In this document: positions 52,760 to 61,661 of the stretch, one piece after another
How the letters are laid out: every line of letters begins with the position of its first letter
How positions within the stretch are numbered: position 1 is the stretch's first letter
From: Peteryoungia ipomoeae
GTDB lineage: Bacteria; Pseudomonadota; Alphaproteobacteria; Rhizobiales; Rhizobiaceae
NCBI RefSeq assembly: GCF_004912165.1
Contig: NZ_STGV01000005.1
Location: 1-64,000 of the forward strand
Direction: 5' to 3'
DNA length: 64,000 nucleotides
Notes under the pieces: model-generated
Told to the model about the DNA's origin: nothing
Database searches by the model: none
The model's input: the letters and a program-made list of their open reading frames with translations, nothing else
Translations under genes and position numbers: made by a program

Positions 52760-53629
52760 ATGCCCCAGACGATTCGCATCGCCAATGACCAACTCAGCGT
52801 CGACGTTTCAAGCCTCGGTGCCGAAATGCAGAGCCTGCAATCAGCCGACGGTCGCGACTGGCTCTGGAATGGCGATGCCGCCTGGTGGACAGGGCGTTCT
52901 CCAATCCTCTTTCCGATTGTCGGAAAAGCGCCGGACGACCTTCTGGCCGTCAATGGCAAGACCTATCCCATGGCTCAACACGGCCTTGCCAGGCGCCGCG
53001 AGTTTCAGCTCGTCGAGCAAACCGAAGATGCCTGCTGCCACAAGCTCGTCTCGACAGCCGAAACCCGCGCGGTCTATCCCTTCGATTTCCGATTGTCGCT
53101 GGAGCACCGCCTCGACGGCCAATCGCTAAGCGTCACGGCAACGGTAGAGAACACCGGGGACGCCCTGCTGCCCTTCGGCATCGGCTTCCACCCGGCCTTT
53201 CTCTGGCCCCTGCCCGGTGCCGACGGCAAGCCGCATACGATGACGCTCGACAATGGCGCTGAGCCGGGTGTTGTACAGCTTGAAGGCGGCCTGATCGGCA
53301 AGACGTTGCCGGCCTCCCCGTTCAAGGCAGGCCGCCTGGCGCTCGAGCACAGCCTGTTCGACAATGACGCCCTGATCTTCCCCGAGGGTGCCGGCACCGG
53401 CCTGACCTTTGGCGCGGAAGGCGGCCCCTCGCTGCACTTTGCCTTCGACAACCTGCCGAATATCGCGCTCTGGCAGAAACCCGGCGCGCCCTTCCTCTGC
53501 ATTGAGCCCTGGCACGGCATGGCCGCCCATGCCGGCGGAACGGCAGAACTCGTGGAGCGCCCCTATACGGTGGCGCTGGCTAAGGGCGAAAGCATGCGTT
53601 TCGGCTTTGCCGTGACGATCAGCGGCTGA
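52760..53629 (+). CDS. aldose 1-epimerase family protein
   Basis: A 289-residue member of the galactose-mutarotase-like superfamily (aldose 1-epimerase/YeaD group). It has 'LSVDVSSLGAEMQSLQ', 'PILFPIVGKAPDD', PMAQHGLARRREF (with a probable catalytic His), and FGIGFHPAF with another His. It interconverts sugar anomers; the sugar is unknown. The ATG at 52760 follows AAGG and gives the standard N-terminus; an upstream in-frame start adds 20 residues that do not fit. Confidence 0.9.
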   Translation: MPQTIRIANDQLSVDVSSLGAEMQSLQSADGRDWLWNGDAAWWTGRSPILFPIVGKAPDDLLAVNGKTYPMAQHGLARRREFQLVEQTEDACCHKLVSTAETRAVYPFDFRLSLEHRLDGQSLSVTATVENTGDALLPFGIGFHPAFLWPLPGADGKPHTMTLDNGAEPGVVQLEGGLIGKTLPASPFKAGRLALEHSLFDNDALIFPEGAGTGLTFGAEGGPSLHFAFDNLPNIALWQKPGAPFLCIEPWHGMAAHAGGTAELVERPYTVALAKGESMRFGFAVTISG

Positions 53630-53766
53630 CCATCAACTTCGACCGCGCAACAAGGATCGGTTGTCCGGTATCGCAGACCGCACGCAAGCCGCTTGCCCTC
53701 CAATGACCATCGGCTACTCTGGATGTGCCAGTGCAACGGCAAGTCCAGATGGAGAGGATGATCCTG

Positions 53767-54579
53767 ATGTGCAATCACTGCGTGATCGAGACTGTGAAAC
53801 AGACCATGCTATCGCGACGCTCCCTGTTTCGGGGGATGGCGGCGGCGAGTGCCACGATGGCAGCAACCGGCGTTGCGGCCCCGGTCCGCGCGGCGCCTGC
53901 CACAGGCGAGGTGGTGGACCTGACCCATACTTACGACGCAAGCTTCCCGACCTTCGATGGCACGCCGGGCATCCAATATGAATGGGCCGTGGAATTTGCT
54001 GGCAATGGCTACCAGCTGCACAAGCTGACGATCTTCGAGCACACGGGAACGCATATCGACGCGCCCCTGCATTTCAGCGCGGATGGCGCCGGCGTCGACG
54101 AGATCGAACCGGAAAAACTGGTTGCGCCGCTCGCCATCATCGACATCACCGACCGGGCAAAAGAAGATGCCAATGCCACGGTGGAAGCTGCCGATGTGGA
54201 AGCCTGGATCAGCGCCAATGGCGAGATCCCCAAGGGCGCGGTTGTGGCACTGCGCTCCGGCTGGGCAAGCAAGGTCAAGGAACCCGCTTTCCGCAATGAC
54301 GGCGAAGGCAAATTCGCCTTTCCGGGCTTCGGCAAATCCGCGACAGACCTCTTGGCAACCCTCGACGTCGCCGCGATCGGTGTTGACTCCCTGTCGCTCG
54401 ATCCCGGCAACTCCGCTGACTTTGCCGTGCATACGAGCTGGCTGCCGGCCGGCCGCTACGGCATCGAATGCCTGAACAACCTGGAAGACCTGCCGGTCAA
54501 GGGCGCCACCATCATCGTCGGTGCGCCGAAGCACAGGGGCGGAACCGGCGGCCCCGCCCGCGTGCTGGCGCTCGTGTGA
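53767..54579 (+). CDS. cyclase family metal hydrolase with Tat signal (kynurenine-formamidase-like)
   Basis: A 270-residue protein with a twin-arginine signal (SRRSLF at 16-21, cleavage near 42) and a cyclase-family domain: EVVDLTHTYD, then the metal-binding HTGTHIDAP (92-100). Family members include kynurenine formamidase and isatin hydrolase. Export by the Tat route fits a metal-containing enzyme folded before export. The ATG at 53767 follows GAGAGGA; nearby in-frame ATGs at 53749 and 53758 are possible. It has no clear operon partner. Confidence 0.88.
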   Translation: MCNHCVIETVKQTMLSRRSLFRGMAAASATMAATGVAAPVRAAPATGEVVDLTHTYDASFPTFDGTPGIQYEWAVEFAGNGYQLHKLTIFEHTGTHIDAPLHFSADGAGVDEIEPEKLVAPLAIIDITDRAKEDANATVEAADVEAWISANGEIPKGAVVALRSGWASKVKEPAFRNDGEGKFAFPGFGKSATDLLATLDVAAIGVDSLSLDPGNSADFAVHTSWLPAGRYGIECLNNLEDLPVKGATIIVGAPKHRGGTGGPARVLALV

Positions 54580-54672
54580 TATGCCGTCCTTTGGAGGCCA
54601 GGCGACGTTGCGCCATCCTTGGCCGACGCCATGCGCTTCGGCTTTCCGCTGAGGGTGTGATCGCTTGAATGC

Positions 54673-54713
54673 CCGATGTCCGCGCTCAACGCCCTTGGCT
54701 CCGCGGACATCGG
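54673..54713. terminator. long hairpin between convergent genes
   Basis: CCGATGTCCGCG (54673-54684) pairs perfectly with CGCGGACATCGG (54702-54713) over a 17-base loop. It lies between the cyclase gene and the EndoU gene, which converge. A short CTTT follows on the plus strand. It is a likely terminator for at least one side. Confidence 0.6.
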
Positions 54714-54724
54714 CTTTGACACGC

Positions 54725-56059
54725 TTAAAACAGCACCGTTCGTCCCTGGTCCCGGGCCTGCGCCTTGGAATAATGGACCAAATGGGCGGTGTGACCATCG
54801 CGATTGACGAGGCGGATTTCGCCGCCCTGGTTGGACAACTGGATCGACTGCGACGGCAGCCTGACGATGGTAGCAAGCCCCGGCTCTGCCACATACGCCG
54901 AGAGACCGAACCGCAAGCCCCCCTTGTCAACCAGGAACCAGCCTTCGAGCGGCTGCCGTGTCGTGCCGATATTGATAAGGGTGACGGTTTCCTGACCCTC
55001 ATCATGCCCAGCCGGATTGATGAGGGCTGCGATGATGCGAACATCGCCGCCCGCAACCGGGTTGAGCGGCGGCTCCACCGGACCAACATCTGGAATGTCC
55101 GGGCTTGGGCTTGGGCCAGGCCCTGGCCTCGGGCCTGGAACAGGTTGATCGGGGATCGGGCCTGACGGTCCCTTGTAGACGGGATAGAAGGTGCGGATGT
55201 GCTGGTCGTTGGCGCTGCGAAACACTTTCATGTCGTAGCGCGCACCGTTGATAACGGCCTCCTTCGGCGCCCGTGCCCCAAGATGGGCGCGCACCGTGCC
55301 AAGCGCCATCAGCCCCTCCACGCTGCACCCCACGAAGAAACCGCCCGTCGGCTTGGTCAAAGGGCGCACCAGCGCCGATGGATCGCCGCCTGCAACGTAA
55401 CGCTCGTAATCCGGGGCATTCCAGCGATAGGAGATGGTCACCGATTCCGGGAAACGCTCCTGCCCGTCCCCGTATTTGCCGCGCACATAGACAATGCGAT
55501 CATCGGCGAAGCCCGGAAAGCGATGGCGATCGATCATCTGCGCCATGCCGTCATCGAGATAATATTTGTACCAGAAATGATAGCCCTGAACCTTCGGTCC
55601 TTCCTGCTCGCCGACAAAGACATGCTCGAAGCCGGTCAAGGCTGGATCGCCGTTTTGCGAGAAGGCACGGAACCAGTGTTCCAGAAGAACGCCATACCAG
55701 CGGTCGCGTGAAATCACCGTCTGGCTTGCCTGGGCCACGTATTCCCGCGCAACCAGCATGGGTGGCGTGTCGAGAACGGCTTCAAGGAGATCATGCACCT
55801 CCTGGCGTTCTTCCGCCGTCTCGATCTCGTTGGACTGCTCGTCCAGTGCATAATTGTCGAAAAGGGCCAGCGCCCGGTCATAGGTGAAGCGTTTGTGACT
55901 GGGGATGCTGACATCGTGGATGACCCTCACATCCTCGCCCACATCGCGGTTATTCACCACAACATAGCCGGTGGAAGGATCGCCGCTCTCCCCTTTGAGG
56001 ATCGGCTTCAGTCCGCTACCGGACTGATCGGCATTCCAGATCTGCTGATAGATATCCAT
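54725..56059 (-). CDS. EndoU (XendoU-like) endoribonuclease domain fused to a lamin-tail domain
   Basis: A 444-residue protein. The N-terminal ~295 residues match the XendoU/EndoU nuclease fold. LEHWFRAFSQN precedes FEHVFVGEQ (His146) and GYHFWYKYYLDD (His161), and the third catalytic residue would be Lys236 in TKPTGGFFVG; SVEGLMALGTVRA closes the fold. A Pro/Gly-rich linker (~298-332) leads to a lamin-tail domain (~338-430; RIIAALINPAGHDEGQETVTLINIG, and GWFLVDKG, and QLSNQGGEIRLVNRDG). There is no signal peptide. GGGGAG precedes the ATG at 56059. EndoU enzymes cut RNA at uridylates. In bacteria the fold is best known from toxins, but no export or immunity gene is visible here. Confidence 0.8.
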   Translation of the reverse strand: MDIYQQIWNADQSGSGLKPILKGESGDPSTGYVVVNNRDVGEDVRVIHDVSIPSHKRFTYDRALALFDNYALDEQSNEIETAEERQEVHDLLEAVLDTPPMLVAREYVAQASQTVISRDRWYGVLLEHWFRAFSQNGDPALTGFEHVFVGEQEGPKVQGYHFWYKYYLDDGMAQMIDRHRFPGFADDRIVYVRGKYGDGQERFPESVTISYRWNAPDYERYVAGGDPSALVRPLTKPTGGFFVGCSVEGLMALGTVRAHLGARAPKEAVINGARYDMKVFRSANDQHIRTFYPVYKGPSGPIPDQPVPGPRPGPGPSPSPDIPDVGPVEPPLNPVAGGDVRIIAALINPAGHDEGQETVTLINIGTTRQPLEGWFLVDKGGLRFGLSAYVAEPGLATIVRLPSQSIQLSNQGGEIRLVNRDGHTAHLVHYSKAQARDQGRTVLF

Positions 56060-56201
56060 GACACAACTCCCCTGAGTTGAGAGACATGCTAATTGCAATT
56101 TGCAACAGTTCTTCGACAAGCGCAAGGATGGGTGCCGCTTTGCGCTCAACAAGCGATCTGGTCTAGAGTGCTGCATTGCAAACGAAGACAGGGGCTATCT
56201 G

Positions 56202-57896
56202 ATGACCGACCTCGCACGCCGCATCGACCAGGGCACGGGCCGCGAGACGGCGGACATCGTGCTGAAAGGCGGCCGCTTCTTCGATCTGGTGACCGGCGAA
56301 CTGGTCGCATCCGACATTGCAATCTGTGGCGAGACCATCGTCGGCACGATCGAGAGCTATGAAGGCGCCGAGGAAATCGACATCTCGGGCAGGATCGTCG
56401 TGCCGGGTTTCATCGATACGCATCTGCATATCGAAAGCTCGCTGGTGACGCCGCATGAATTTGACCGCTGCGTGCTGCCTTATGGGGTGACGACGGTTGT
56501 CTGCGATCCGCATGAGATTGCCAATGTTCTCGGCACGGAAGGCATCCAGTTCTTCCTCGACAGCGCCGAACAGACGATCATGGACATTCGCGTCCAGCTC
56601 TCATCCTGCGTACCGGCGACGCATCTGGAGACCTCCGGCGCAGATTTGCCGATCGAGCGTCTCCTGCCCTTCCGCAACCATCCGAAGGTGATAGGGCTTG
56701 CCGAATTCATGAATTTCCCGGGCGTGATCCACAAGGATCCGACCTGCATGGCAAAGCTTGACGCATTTCAGGACGGTCATATCGATGGCCACGCGCCGCT
56801 GCTCTCCGGGCGCGATCTGAACGGTTATCTCTCCGCCCGCATCCGCACGGACCATGAATGCACGACCGCCGAAGAGGCGATGGAAAAGATCCGCAAGGGC
56901 ATGCACATCCTTGTGCGCGAGGGTTCGGTCTCCAAGGATCTGCACGCCTTGATGCCGATCCTGACGGAACGGCTCTCGCCATACCTCGCGCTCTGCACCG
57001 ATGACCGCAACCCGCTTGACATCGCCGAACAGGGGCATCTCGACTATCTGATCCGGGAGGCGATCCGCAACGGCGTGGCACCGCTTGCCGTGTACCGCGC
57101 CGCCTCGATTTCGGCGGCCCGTGCCTTCGGGCTTCGCGATCGCGGCCTGGTGGCGCCGGGCTGGCGCGCCGATCTCGTCGTCATCGACAGCCTGGAAAGC
57201 TGCAAGGCCGAGATGGTGCTTGCCGGTGGCCGGCGCGTGACGGACGCGCTTTTCGCCACCCGCAAACCGGTAGCCCCCGTTGGCCTCGACAGCGTCAAGG
57301 CAAGGATCGTCAAGGCTGCCGATTTCGCCGTGCCGGTTGCGGAAGGCGAAACCTCGGTGATTGGCGTCATGCCCGGAAAGATCATCACCGAACACCGCCG
57401 CTGCCGCTTGCCCACCTTTGGCAACCAGACATCGGTGGATCTGGAGAACGACGTGATCAAGGTCGCCGTGATCGAGCGGCATGGCAAGAACGGCAACCAC
57501 GCCAATGGTTTTGTTCAGGGATTTGGTTTGAAGAAGGGCGCAATCGCCTCGACTGTCGGCCATGACAGCCACAATATCTGCGTGGTCGGCGTCTCGGAGG
57601 AAGACATGGCACATGCCGCCAACCGCCTCACCGATATCAAGGGCGGCTTCGTCGTTGTCGAGGACGGGCGAGTAACCGGCGAAATTCCGCTGCCGGTTGC
57701 CGGGCTGATGAGCCTTGAACCCTACGAGAGCGTGCGCGACACGCTGCATCACCTGCGAAAGGCAGCCTATGCGCTAGGGACGACCTTGGAGGAGCCGTTC
57801 CTGCAAGTCGCCTTCCTGCCGCTGCCCGTGATCCCGCACTTGAAGATTTCGGACATGGGCATGGTGGATGTCGACCAGTTCAAGCTGATCGGGTGA
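56202..57896 (+). CDS. ade: adenine deaminase
   Basis: A 564-residue amidohydrolase that deaminates adenine to hypoxanthine in purine salvage. '[25 protein letters not shown]' carries the metal-binding His74 and His76, followed by [19 protein letters not shown] and [35 protein letters not shown] in the C-terminal half is also typical of the bacterial Ade family. The start at 56202 gives the right length. It is divergent from the EndoU gene; nothing suggests they act together. Confidence 0.95.
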   Translation: MTDLARRIDQGTGRETADIVLKGGRFFDLVTGELVASDIAICGETIVGTIESYEGAEEIDISGRIVVPGFIDTHLHIESSLVTPHEFDRCVLPYGVTTVVCDPHEIANVLGTEGIQFFLDSAEQTIMDIRVQLSSCVPATHLETSGADLPIERLLPFRNHPKVIGLAEFMNFPGVIHKDPTCMAKLDAFQDGHIDGHAPLLSGRDLNGYLSARIRTDHECTTAEEAMEKIRKGMHILVREGSVSKDLHALMPILTERLSPYLALCTDDRNPLDIAEQGHLDYLIREAIRNGVAPLAVYRAASISAARAFGLRDRGLVAPGWRADLVVIDSLESCKAEMVLAGGRRVTDALFATRKPVAPVGLDSVKARIVKAADFAVPVAEGETSVIGVMPGKIITEHRRCRLPTFGNQTSVDLENDVIKVAVIERHGKNGNHANGFVQGFGLKKGAIASTVGHDSHNICVVGVSEEDMAHAANRLTDIKGGFVVVEDGRVTGEIPLPVAGLMSLEPYESVRDTLHHLRKAAYALGTTLEEPFLQVAFLPLPVIPHLKISDMGMVDVDQFKLIG

Positions 57897-57945
57897 GGAT
57901 TGGCAGAAAGAGGATGAGACGTTATCCTTTAAGCAAAGAGGACTT

Positions 57946-58149
57946 ATGATGAGCCGAATTGACCAACTGGTAGAAAGAGTGCGCGAGTTATCACCGGAGG
58001 AGTTCGAAACCTTCGCCAACTCGATTGAAGCTCTGCGCTCAGAGCGCTGGGATCAGCAGATCGCCCAAGACTCCGCCAGTGGAAAGCTGGACAAGACGTT
58101 GGAGGAAGCTCTTGCTGCGCACTCGAAAGGACAGTCCAGGCCGCTGTGA
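57946..58149 (+). CDS. putative antitoxin of a type II pair
   Basis: A 67-residue acidic, helical protein (MSRIDQLVERVRELSPEEFETFANSIEALRSERWDQQIAQDSASGKLDKTLEEALAAHS) with a C-terminal helix suited to wrapping a toxin. It overlaps the next gene by four bases (GTGA), the standard layout of antitoxin then toxin. No known DNA-binding motif is obvious, so the family is left open. AAGAGGAC precedes the start; ATG at 57949 is an alternative. Confidence 0.75.
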   Translation: MMSRIDQLVERVRELSPEEFETFANSIEALRSERWDQQIAQDSASGKLDKTLEEALAAHSKGQSRPL

Positions 58150-58403
58150 CACACCACGCAACGCCTCAGTTTTGGGCTGGCTATAACGCGCTTCCGAAAG
58201 CTGTGCAGCGTTTGGCTGATCGGAATTTCGAACGCCTCAAAGTTGACCCTGACCATCCCTCCCTTCATTTCAAGCAAATCGGCAAAATTTGGTCAGCGCG
58301 CGTTGGCATCGGTTATAGAGCCTTGGCGATACGCTCGGGGGACGACTGGATCTGGTTCTGGATTGGCTCGCATGCCGATTATGACAAGCTGCTGGAGCGT
58401 TGA
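58146..58403 (+). CDS. putative RelE/ParE-superfamily toxin
   Basis: An 85-residue protein with a GTG start overlapping the upstream gene. It has 'FWAGYNALPKAVQRLADRNFERLKVDPDHPSLHFKQIG', KIWSARVGIGYRALAIRSGDDWIWFWIGSHADYDKLL, a compact RelE-like pattern with the typical GxHxxYdkL ending. The predicted activity is mRNA cleavage on the ribosome or gyrase poisoning. With the small upstream gene it forms the third toxin-antitoxin pair of this window. Confidence 0.8.
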   Translation: MTHHATPQFWAGYNALPKAVQRLADRNFERLKVDPDHPSLHFKQIGKIWSARVGIGYRALAIRSGDDWIWFWIGSHADYDKLLER

Positions 58404-58558
58404 GCACAATTCGGATTATGATCACAGACCGCCCACTTGGTCAGACGAAGTCCAAAATCAGAGTCTGGAACGCCGCATGGTCTAATCCGTTATCGGCACG
58501 CACGAAGACAAGACTCCGATCTCCCTGCAATGCCGCTTCCATTATTGACGGGAACCCG

Positions 58559-59347
58559 ATGGACGAAGAGACCTCAAAGCCGCTGACACGCACCCTGCGT
58601 CAGCACCTCGCTCGCCTCTATTTTGGCCGCGACACCGCCGCGATCCGCTTCCAGTTTACCCTGATGGTGATCGACATCGCGATTATCGGCTTTTTCCTTG
58701 CCGGTCCCTATCTGCGCGATCGCCCGAGCTACCTGATCCTCGACTACACGATTGCCGCATGGATTGCGCTCGAACTCGTGGCACAATGGTCAGCGTCCTG
58801 GTCGACACGGCGCTTCCTGATGCGACCGATGACCTGGGTCGATATCTTCGTGCTCGGTACGCTTCTCTTTCCGCAATGGCTGTTCAACTTCGCCTTCCTG
58901 CGTGTTGCACGCATCTGGGCGGTTGCCCAACGGCCGATCTTCAAGCTCATGCTGAAGCGCATGGGCCTGAAGGAGCAGACGGATGTCGTCACCGCCTTCA
59001 TCAACCTTTTTGTCTTCCTCTTTCTGGTCACCGGCTTCGTCTACAGCTTCTTCTTCTATCGCGAAGATGCCGGCACCGGGTTTATCGATGCGCTGTACTT
59101 CACCGTGGCAACCGTTACCACGACAGGCTTTGGCGATATCACCCTGCCCGGCACATTCGGCAAGCTGACATCCATTGTCACGATGATCATTGGCATCTCG
59201 CTCTTTGTCCGGCTGGCACAGGCCATCGTGCGGCCTTACAAGGTTACCTTCCCCTGCCCCGAATGCGGCCTGCAGCGGCACGATGCCGATGCCGTGCATT
59301 GCAAGGCCTGCGGCCACATCCTCAATATCCCCGATGATGGCGAGTGA
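58559..59347 (+). CDS. K+-channel-like protein with C-terminal zinc ribbon
   Basis: A 262-residue membrane protein. Several hydrophobic segments (~32-50, 60-78, 92-118, 148-168 and 205-224) surround the pore loop TVATVTTTGFGDI, whose TTGFGD part (188-193) is the selectivity filter of two-TM potassium channels. The 'WVDIFVLGTLLFPQWLFNFAFLRVARIWAV' part looks like a truncated voltage-sensor-type region. After the last helix a zinc ribbon (CPEC at 233-236, CKAC at 248-251) forms a short cytoplasmic tail. The ATG at 58559 follows GGGAA. The 155 bases before it hold no gene. Confidence 0.85.
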   Translation: MDEETSKPLTRTLRQHLARLYFGRDTAAIRFQFTLMVIDIAIIGFFLAGPYLRDRPSYLILDYTIAAWIALELVAQWSASWSTRRFLMRPMTWVDIFVLGTLLFPQWLFNFAFLRVARIWAVAQRPIFKLMLKRMGLKEQTDVVTAFINLFVFLFLVTGFVYSFFFYREDAGTGFIDALYFTVATVTTTGFGDITLPGTFGKLTSIVTMIIGISLFVRLAQAIVRPYKVTFPCPECGLQRHDADAVHCKACGHILNIPDDGE

Positions 59348-59350
59348 GGG

Positions 59351-59800
59351 TCAGAGCGACTTGCGAAAGTAGACCACCCTCTCCGTTTCCTCAAAGCCGA
59401 GAGCAGCGTGCAGCGCATGCGAGGTGTCATTGTCGGCAGCAGCATCGGAGGCGATTTCTGTGACACCTCGTGCGACGGCCCAGTCGCACACCGCGCCGAC
59501 GAGGGCTGACGCCACCCCGAAGCGCCGGTGTTCGGGCTCAACAAAAATGCCTTCGAGAAAGGCAACCGGCGATGTGGTGCAGCCGTTGACATGGTCCGAG
59601 CGGAGGCTTGCCTCGGCAAAACCGGACAACACACCACCAGGCGACACGCAGACGAATGCCGCGAACCGGTCGGGCTGCGTGAGAGCGTCCGCAACCTCGT
59701 CGCGGTGACCATCCAAGGAGAGACTGGGCCACAGCCTGTGCCGGAGCTCTACCCATGCCTCCAGATCGCGAACATCGGCTCTGCGCACGAGATGTTTCAT
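59351..59800 (-). CDS. GNAT acetyltransferase, AAC(6')-like
   Basis: A 149-residue acetyltransferase. The pattern FLEGIFVEPEHRRFGVASALVGAVCDWAVARGVTEIASDAAADNDTSHALHAALGFEETERVVYFRK resembles the AAC(6')-type aminoglycoside acetyltransferases, with the acetyl-CoA segment HRRFGVASAL. The natural substrate may be quite different and resistance is not implied. It begins two bases after the alpha-glucosidase gene ends, so the two are co-translated. Confidence 0.82.
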   Translation of the reverse strand: MKHLVRRADVRDLEAWVELRHRLWPSLSLDGHRDEVADALTQPDRFAAFVCVSPGGVLSGFAEASLRSDHVNGCTTSPVAFLEGIFVEPEHRRFGVASALVGAVCDWAVARGVTEIASDAAADNDTSHALHAALGFEETERVVYFRKSL

Positions 59801-59802
59801 CC

Positions 59803-61461
59803 TCAGAACCTCGCACAGAAGCCGTTCAATGGGCCGATATGAATCTCGCCATCGACAAGCCTGCCTTCAAGCCCCGGCATGGGCACTGTGTCCCTTATGG
59901 CAAGCTTCTGCGGTAGCCTGATCTCCTGCGGACCGCGCCGCAAATTGAACACGAAAAGAAAACGCTCCTCCCCCAGGGTTCGGGTGAAGGCAAGAACATC
60001 CTCATTCGTTTCGAGGAAGTCCATGTCGCCACTGAGAAGAGCCGGATAGGCTTTGCGGAAGGCAAGCACGGCGCGGTAATGTGCAAGAACCGACTGCGGG
60101 TCAGCCTCCTGGACATCGACGGACAGAGGGACATGCTCCCCCGGCACCGGCAGCCAGGGTTTTGCCGTGGAGAACCCCGCCTGCGGCGCATCCGCTTCCC
60201 AGACCATCGGTGTGCGGCATCCGTCGCGGCCCTTGAAGGCCGGCCAGAAGCGGATGCCATAGGGGTCGCGCAAATCCTCAAAGGCGAGATCCGCCTCCGG
60301 CAGGCCGAGCTCTTCGCCCTGATAGAGGCAGATTGAGCCGCGCAGGCTCGCCAGCACCGAGATGGCAATCTTGGCGACCGCCGCCTGCTCGGCGGCATTG
60401 TGCGCAAAGCGACTGACATGACGGTGCACGTCATGGTTCGAGAAGGCCCAGCACACCCAGCCGTCGGCCACATGTCGATGGAAGGACTGGACGCAATGGC
60501 GAATGTGATTGGGGGTGAAATCCGGACCGAGCAGATCGAAGGTATAGCACATGTGCAGCTTGTCGCCGCCGGAGGTGTAAGACGCCACCGTCTTCAGCGA
60601 GCGTGCGCCGTCCCCCACCTCGCCGACCGTCGTGCGATCGGGGTATTCGTCCATAAGCGCCCGAAAGCGTTTGAGGAATTCCACGTTTTCCGGCTGCGTC
60701 TTGTCGTAGAGATGGCTCTGCATGCCATAGGGATTGACGTCGGGCGCATCGAGGCCGGCGTCCTCGCTATCAGGCACATGCGGTGGATTGTCTCGCAGTT
60801 CCTCGTCATGGAAATAGTAGTTCACCGTGTCCAGCCGGAAGCCATCGACACCACGATCGAGCCAGAAGCGGACGCTATCCAGCACGGCATCCTGCACATC
60901 GCGATTGTGGAAATTGAGGTCCGGCTGCGAGGTGAGGAAATTGTGCATGTAATACTGCTTGCGCACCCCGTCCCACTCCCAGGCCGGCCCGCCAAAGACA
61001 GACAGCCAGTTGTTGGGTGCTGTGCCGTCCGGCTTGGCTGCCGCCCAGACAAACCAGTCGGCCTTCGGATTGTCCCGGCTCGTGCGGCTTTCCTTGAACC
61101 AAGGATGCTGGTCGGACGTGTGCGAGATCACCTGATCGATGATCACCTTCAGCCCGAGTGCGTGAGCCCTTTCCATCATGACGTCGAAATCGGCAAGTGT
61201 GCCGAACATGGGATCGACATCGCAGTAGTCGGAGACATCATAGCCCATATCCGCCTGCGGCGAGGTGAAGAAGGGCGAAAGCCAGATCGCATCGACACCG
61301 AGCGACGCAATATAAGGCAGCCGCTCGATGATGCCCTTGATGTCACCAATGCCGTCGCCGCTCGTATCCTGGAAGGACCGGGGATAGACCTGGTAGATGA
61401 CGGCCCCACGCCACCAGTCGGGGTTCTTCGATGTGGCGGATGTCGCAGGCGATTTGGTCAT
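59803..61461 (-). CDS. alpha-glucosidase, GH13 family (AglA/oligo-1,6-glucosidase type)
   Basis: A 552-residue GH13 enzyme. Catalytic motifs are GFRLDTVNYY (nucleophile Asp211), TTVGEVG (acid Glu281) and FSNHDV (His343/Asp344); DQVISHTSDQHPWF at ~109-122 and QVYPRSFQDTSGDGIGDIKGI at the N-terminus are also typical. It hydrolyses terminal alpha-glucosyl bonds in sugars such as sucrose, trehalose or isomaltose. It has no signal peptide, so it is cytoplasmic. I chose the ATG at 61461, which follows AAGGAC. In rhizobia such genes often sit in an alpha-glucoside uptake operon; none of the transport genes is present here. Confidence 0.93.
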   Translation of the reverse strand: MTKSPATSATSKNPDWWRGAVIYQVYPRSFQDTSGDGIGDIKGIIERLPYIASLGVDAIWLSPFFTSPQADMGYDVSDYCDVDPMFGTLADFDVMMERAHALGLKVIIDQVISHTSDQHPWFKESRTSRDNPKADWFVWAAAKPDGTAPNNWLSVFGGPAWEWDGVRKQYYMHNFLTSQPDLNFHNRDVQDAVLDSVRFWLDRGVDGFRLDTVNYYFHDEELRDNPPHVPDSEDAGLDAPDVNPYGMQSHLYDKTQPENVEFLKRFRALMDEYPDRTTVGEVGDGARSLKTVASYTSGGDKLHMCYTFDLLGPDFTPNHIRHCVQSFHRHVADGWVCWAFSNHDVHRHVSRFAHNAAEQAAVAKIAISVLASLRGSICLYQGEELGLPEADLAFEDLRDPYGIRFWPAFKGRDGCRTPMVWEADAPQAGFSTAKPWLPVPGEHVPLSVDVQEADPQSVLAHYRAVLAFRKAYPALLSGDMDFLETNEDVLAFTRTLGEERFLFVFNLRRGPQEIRLPQKLAIRDTVPMPGLEGRLVDGEIHIGPLNGFCARF

Positions 61462-61661
61462 GCTGTCGTCCTTCGGCTGGTCTCGGGAGGCGGTTAAGGG
61501 CGGGCACCGGCAAGCCAAACGCCTTGGCGCGCAATTGTCAAACCGGTTCGCAAGGAGAGACTGACATCAAGCTGTAATGTTCCCGCCGCATAACCACCAA
61601 AGAGCCATTTTGCAGCGGAATCGCCGAAAAATCGCGGCGCTTCGGAGAAGGGCGGCGCAGC

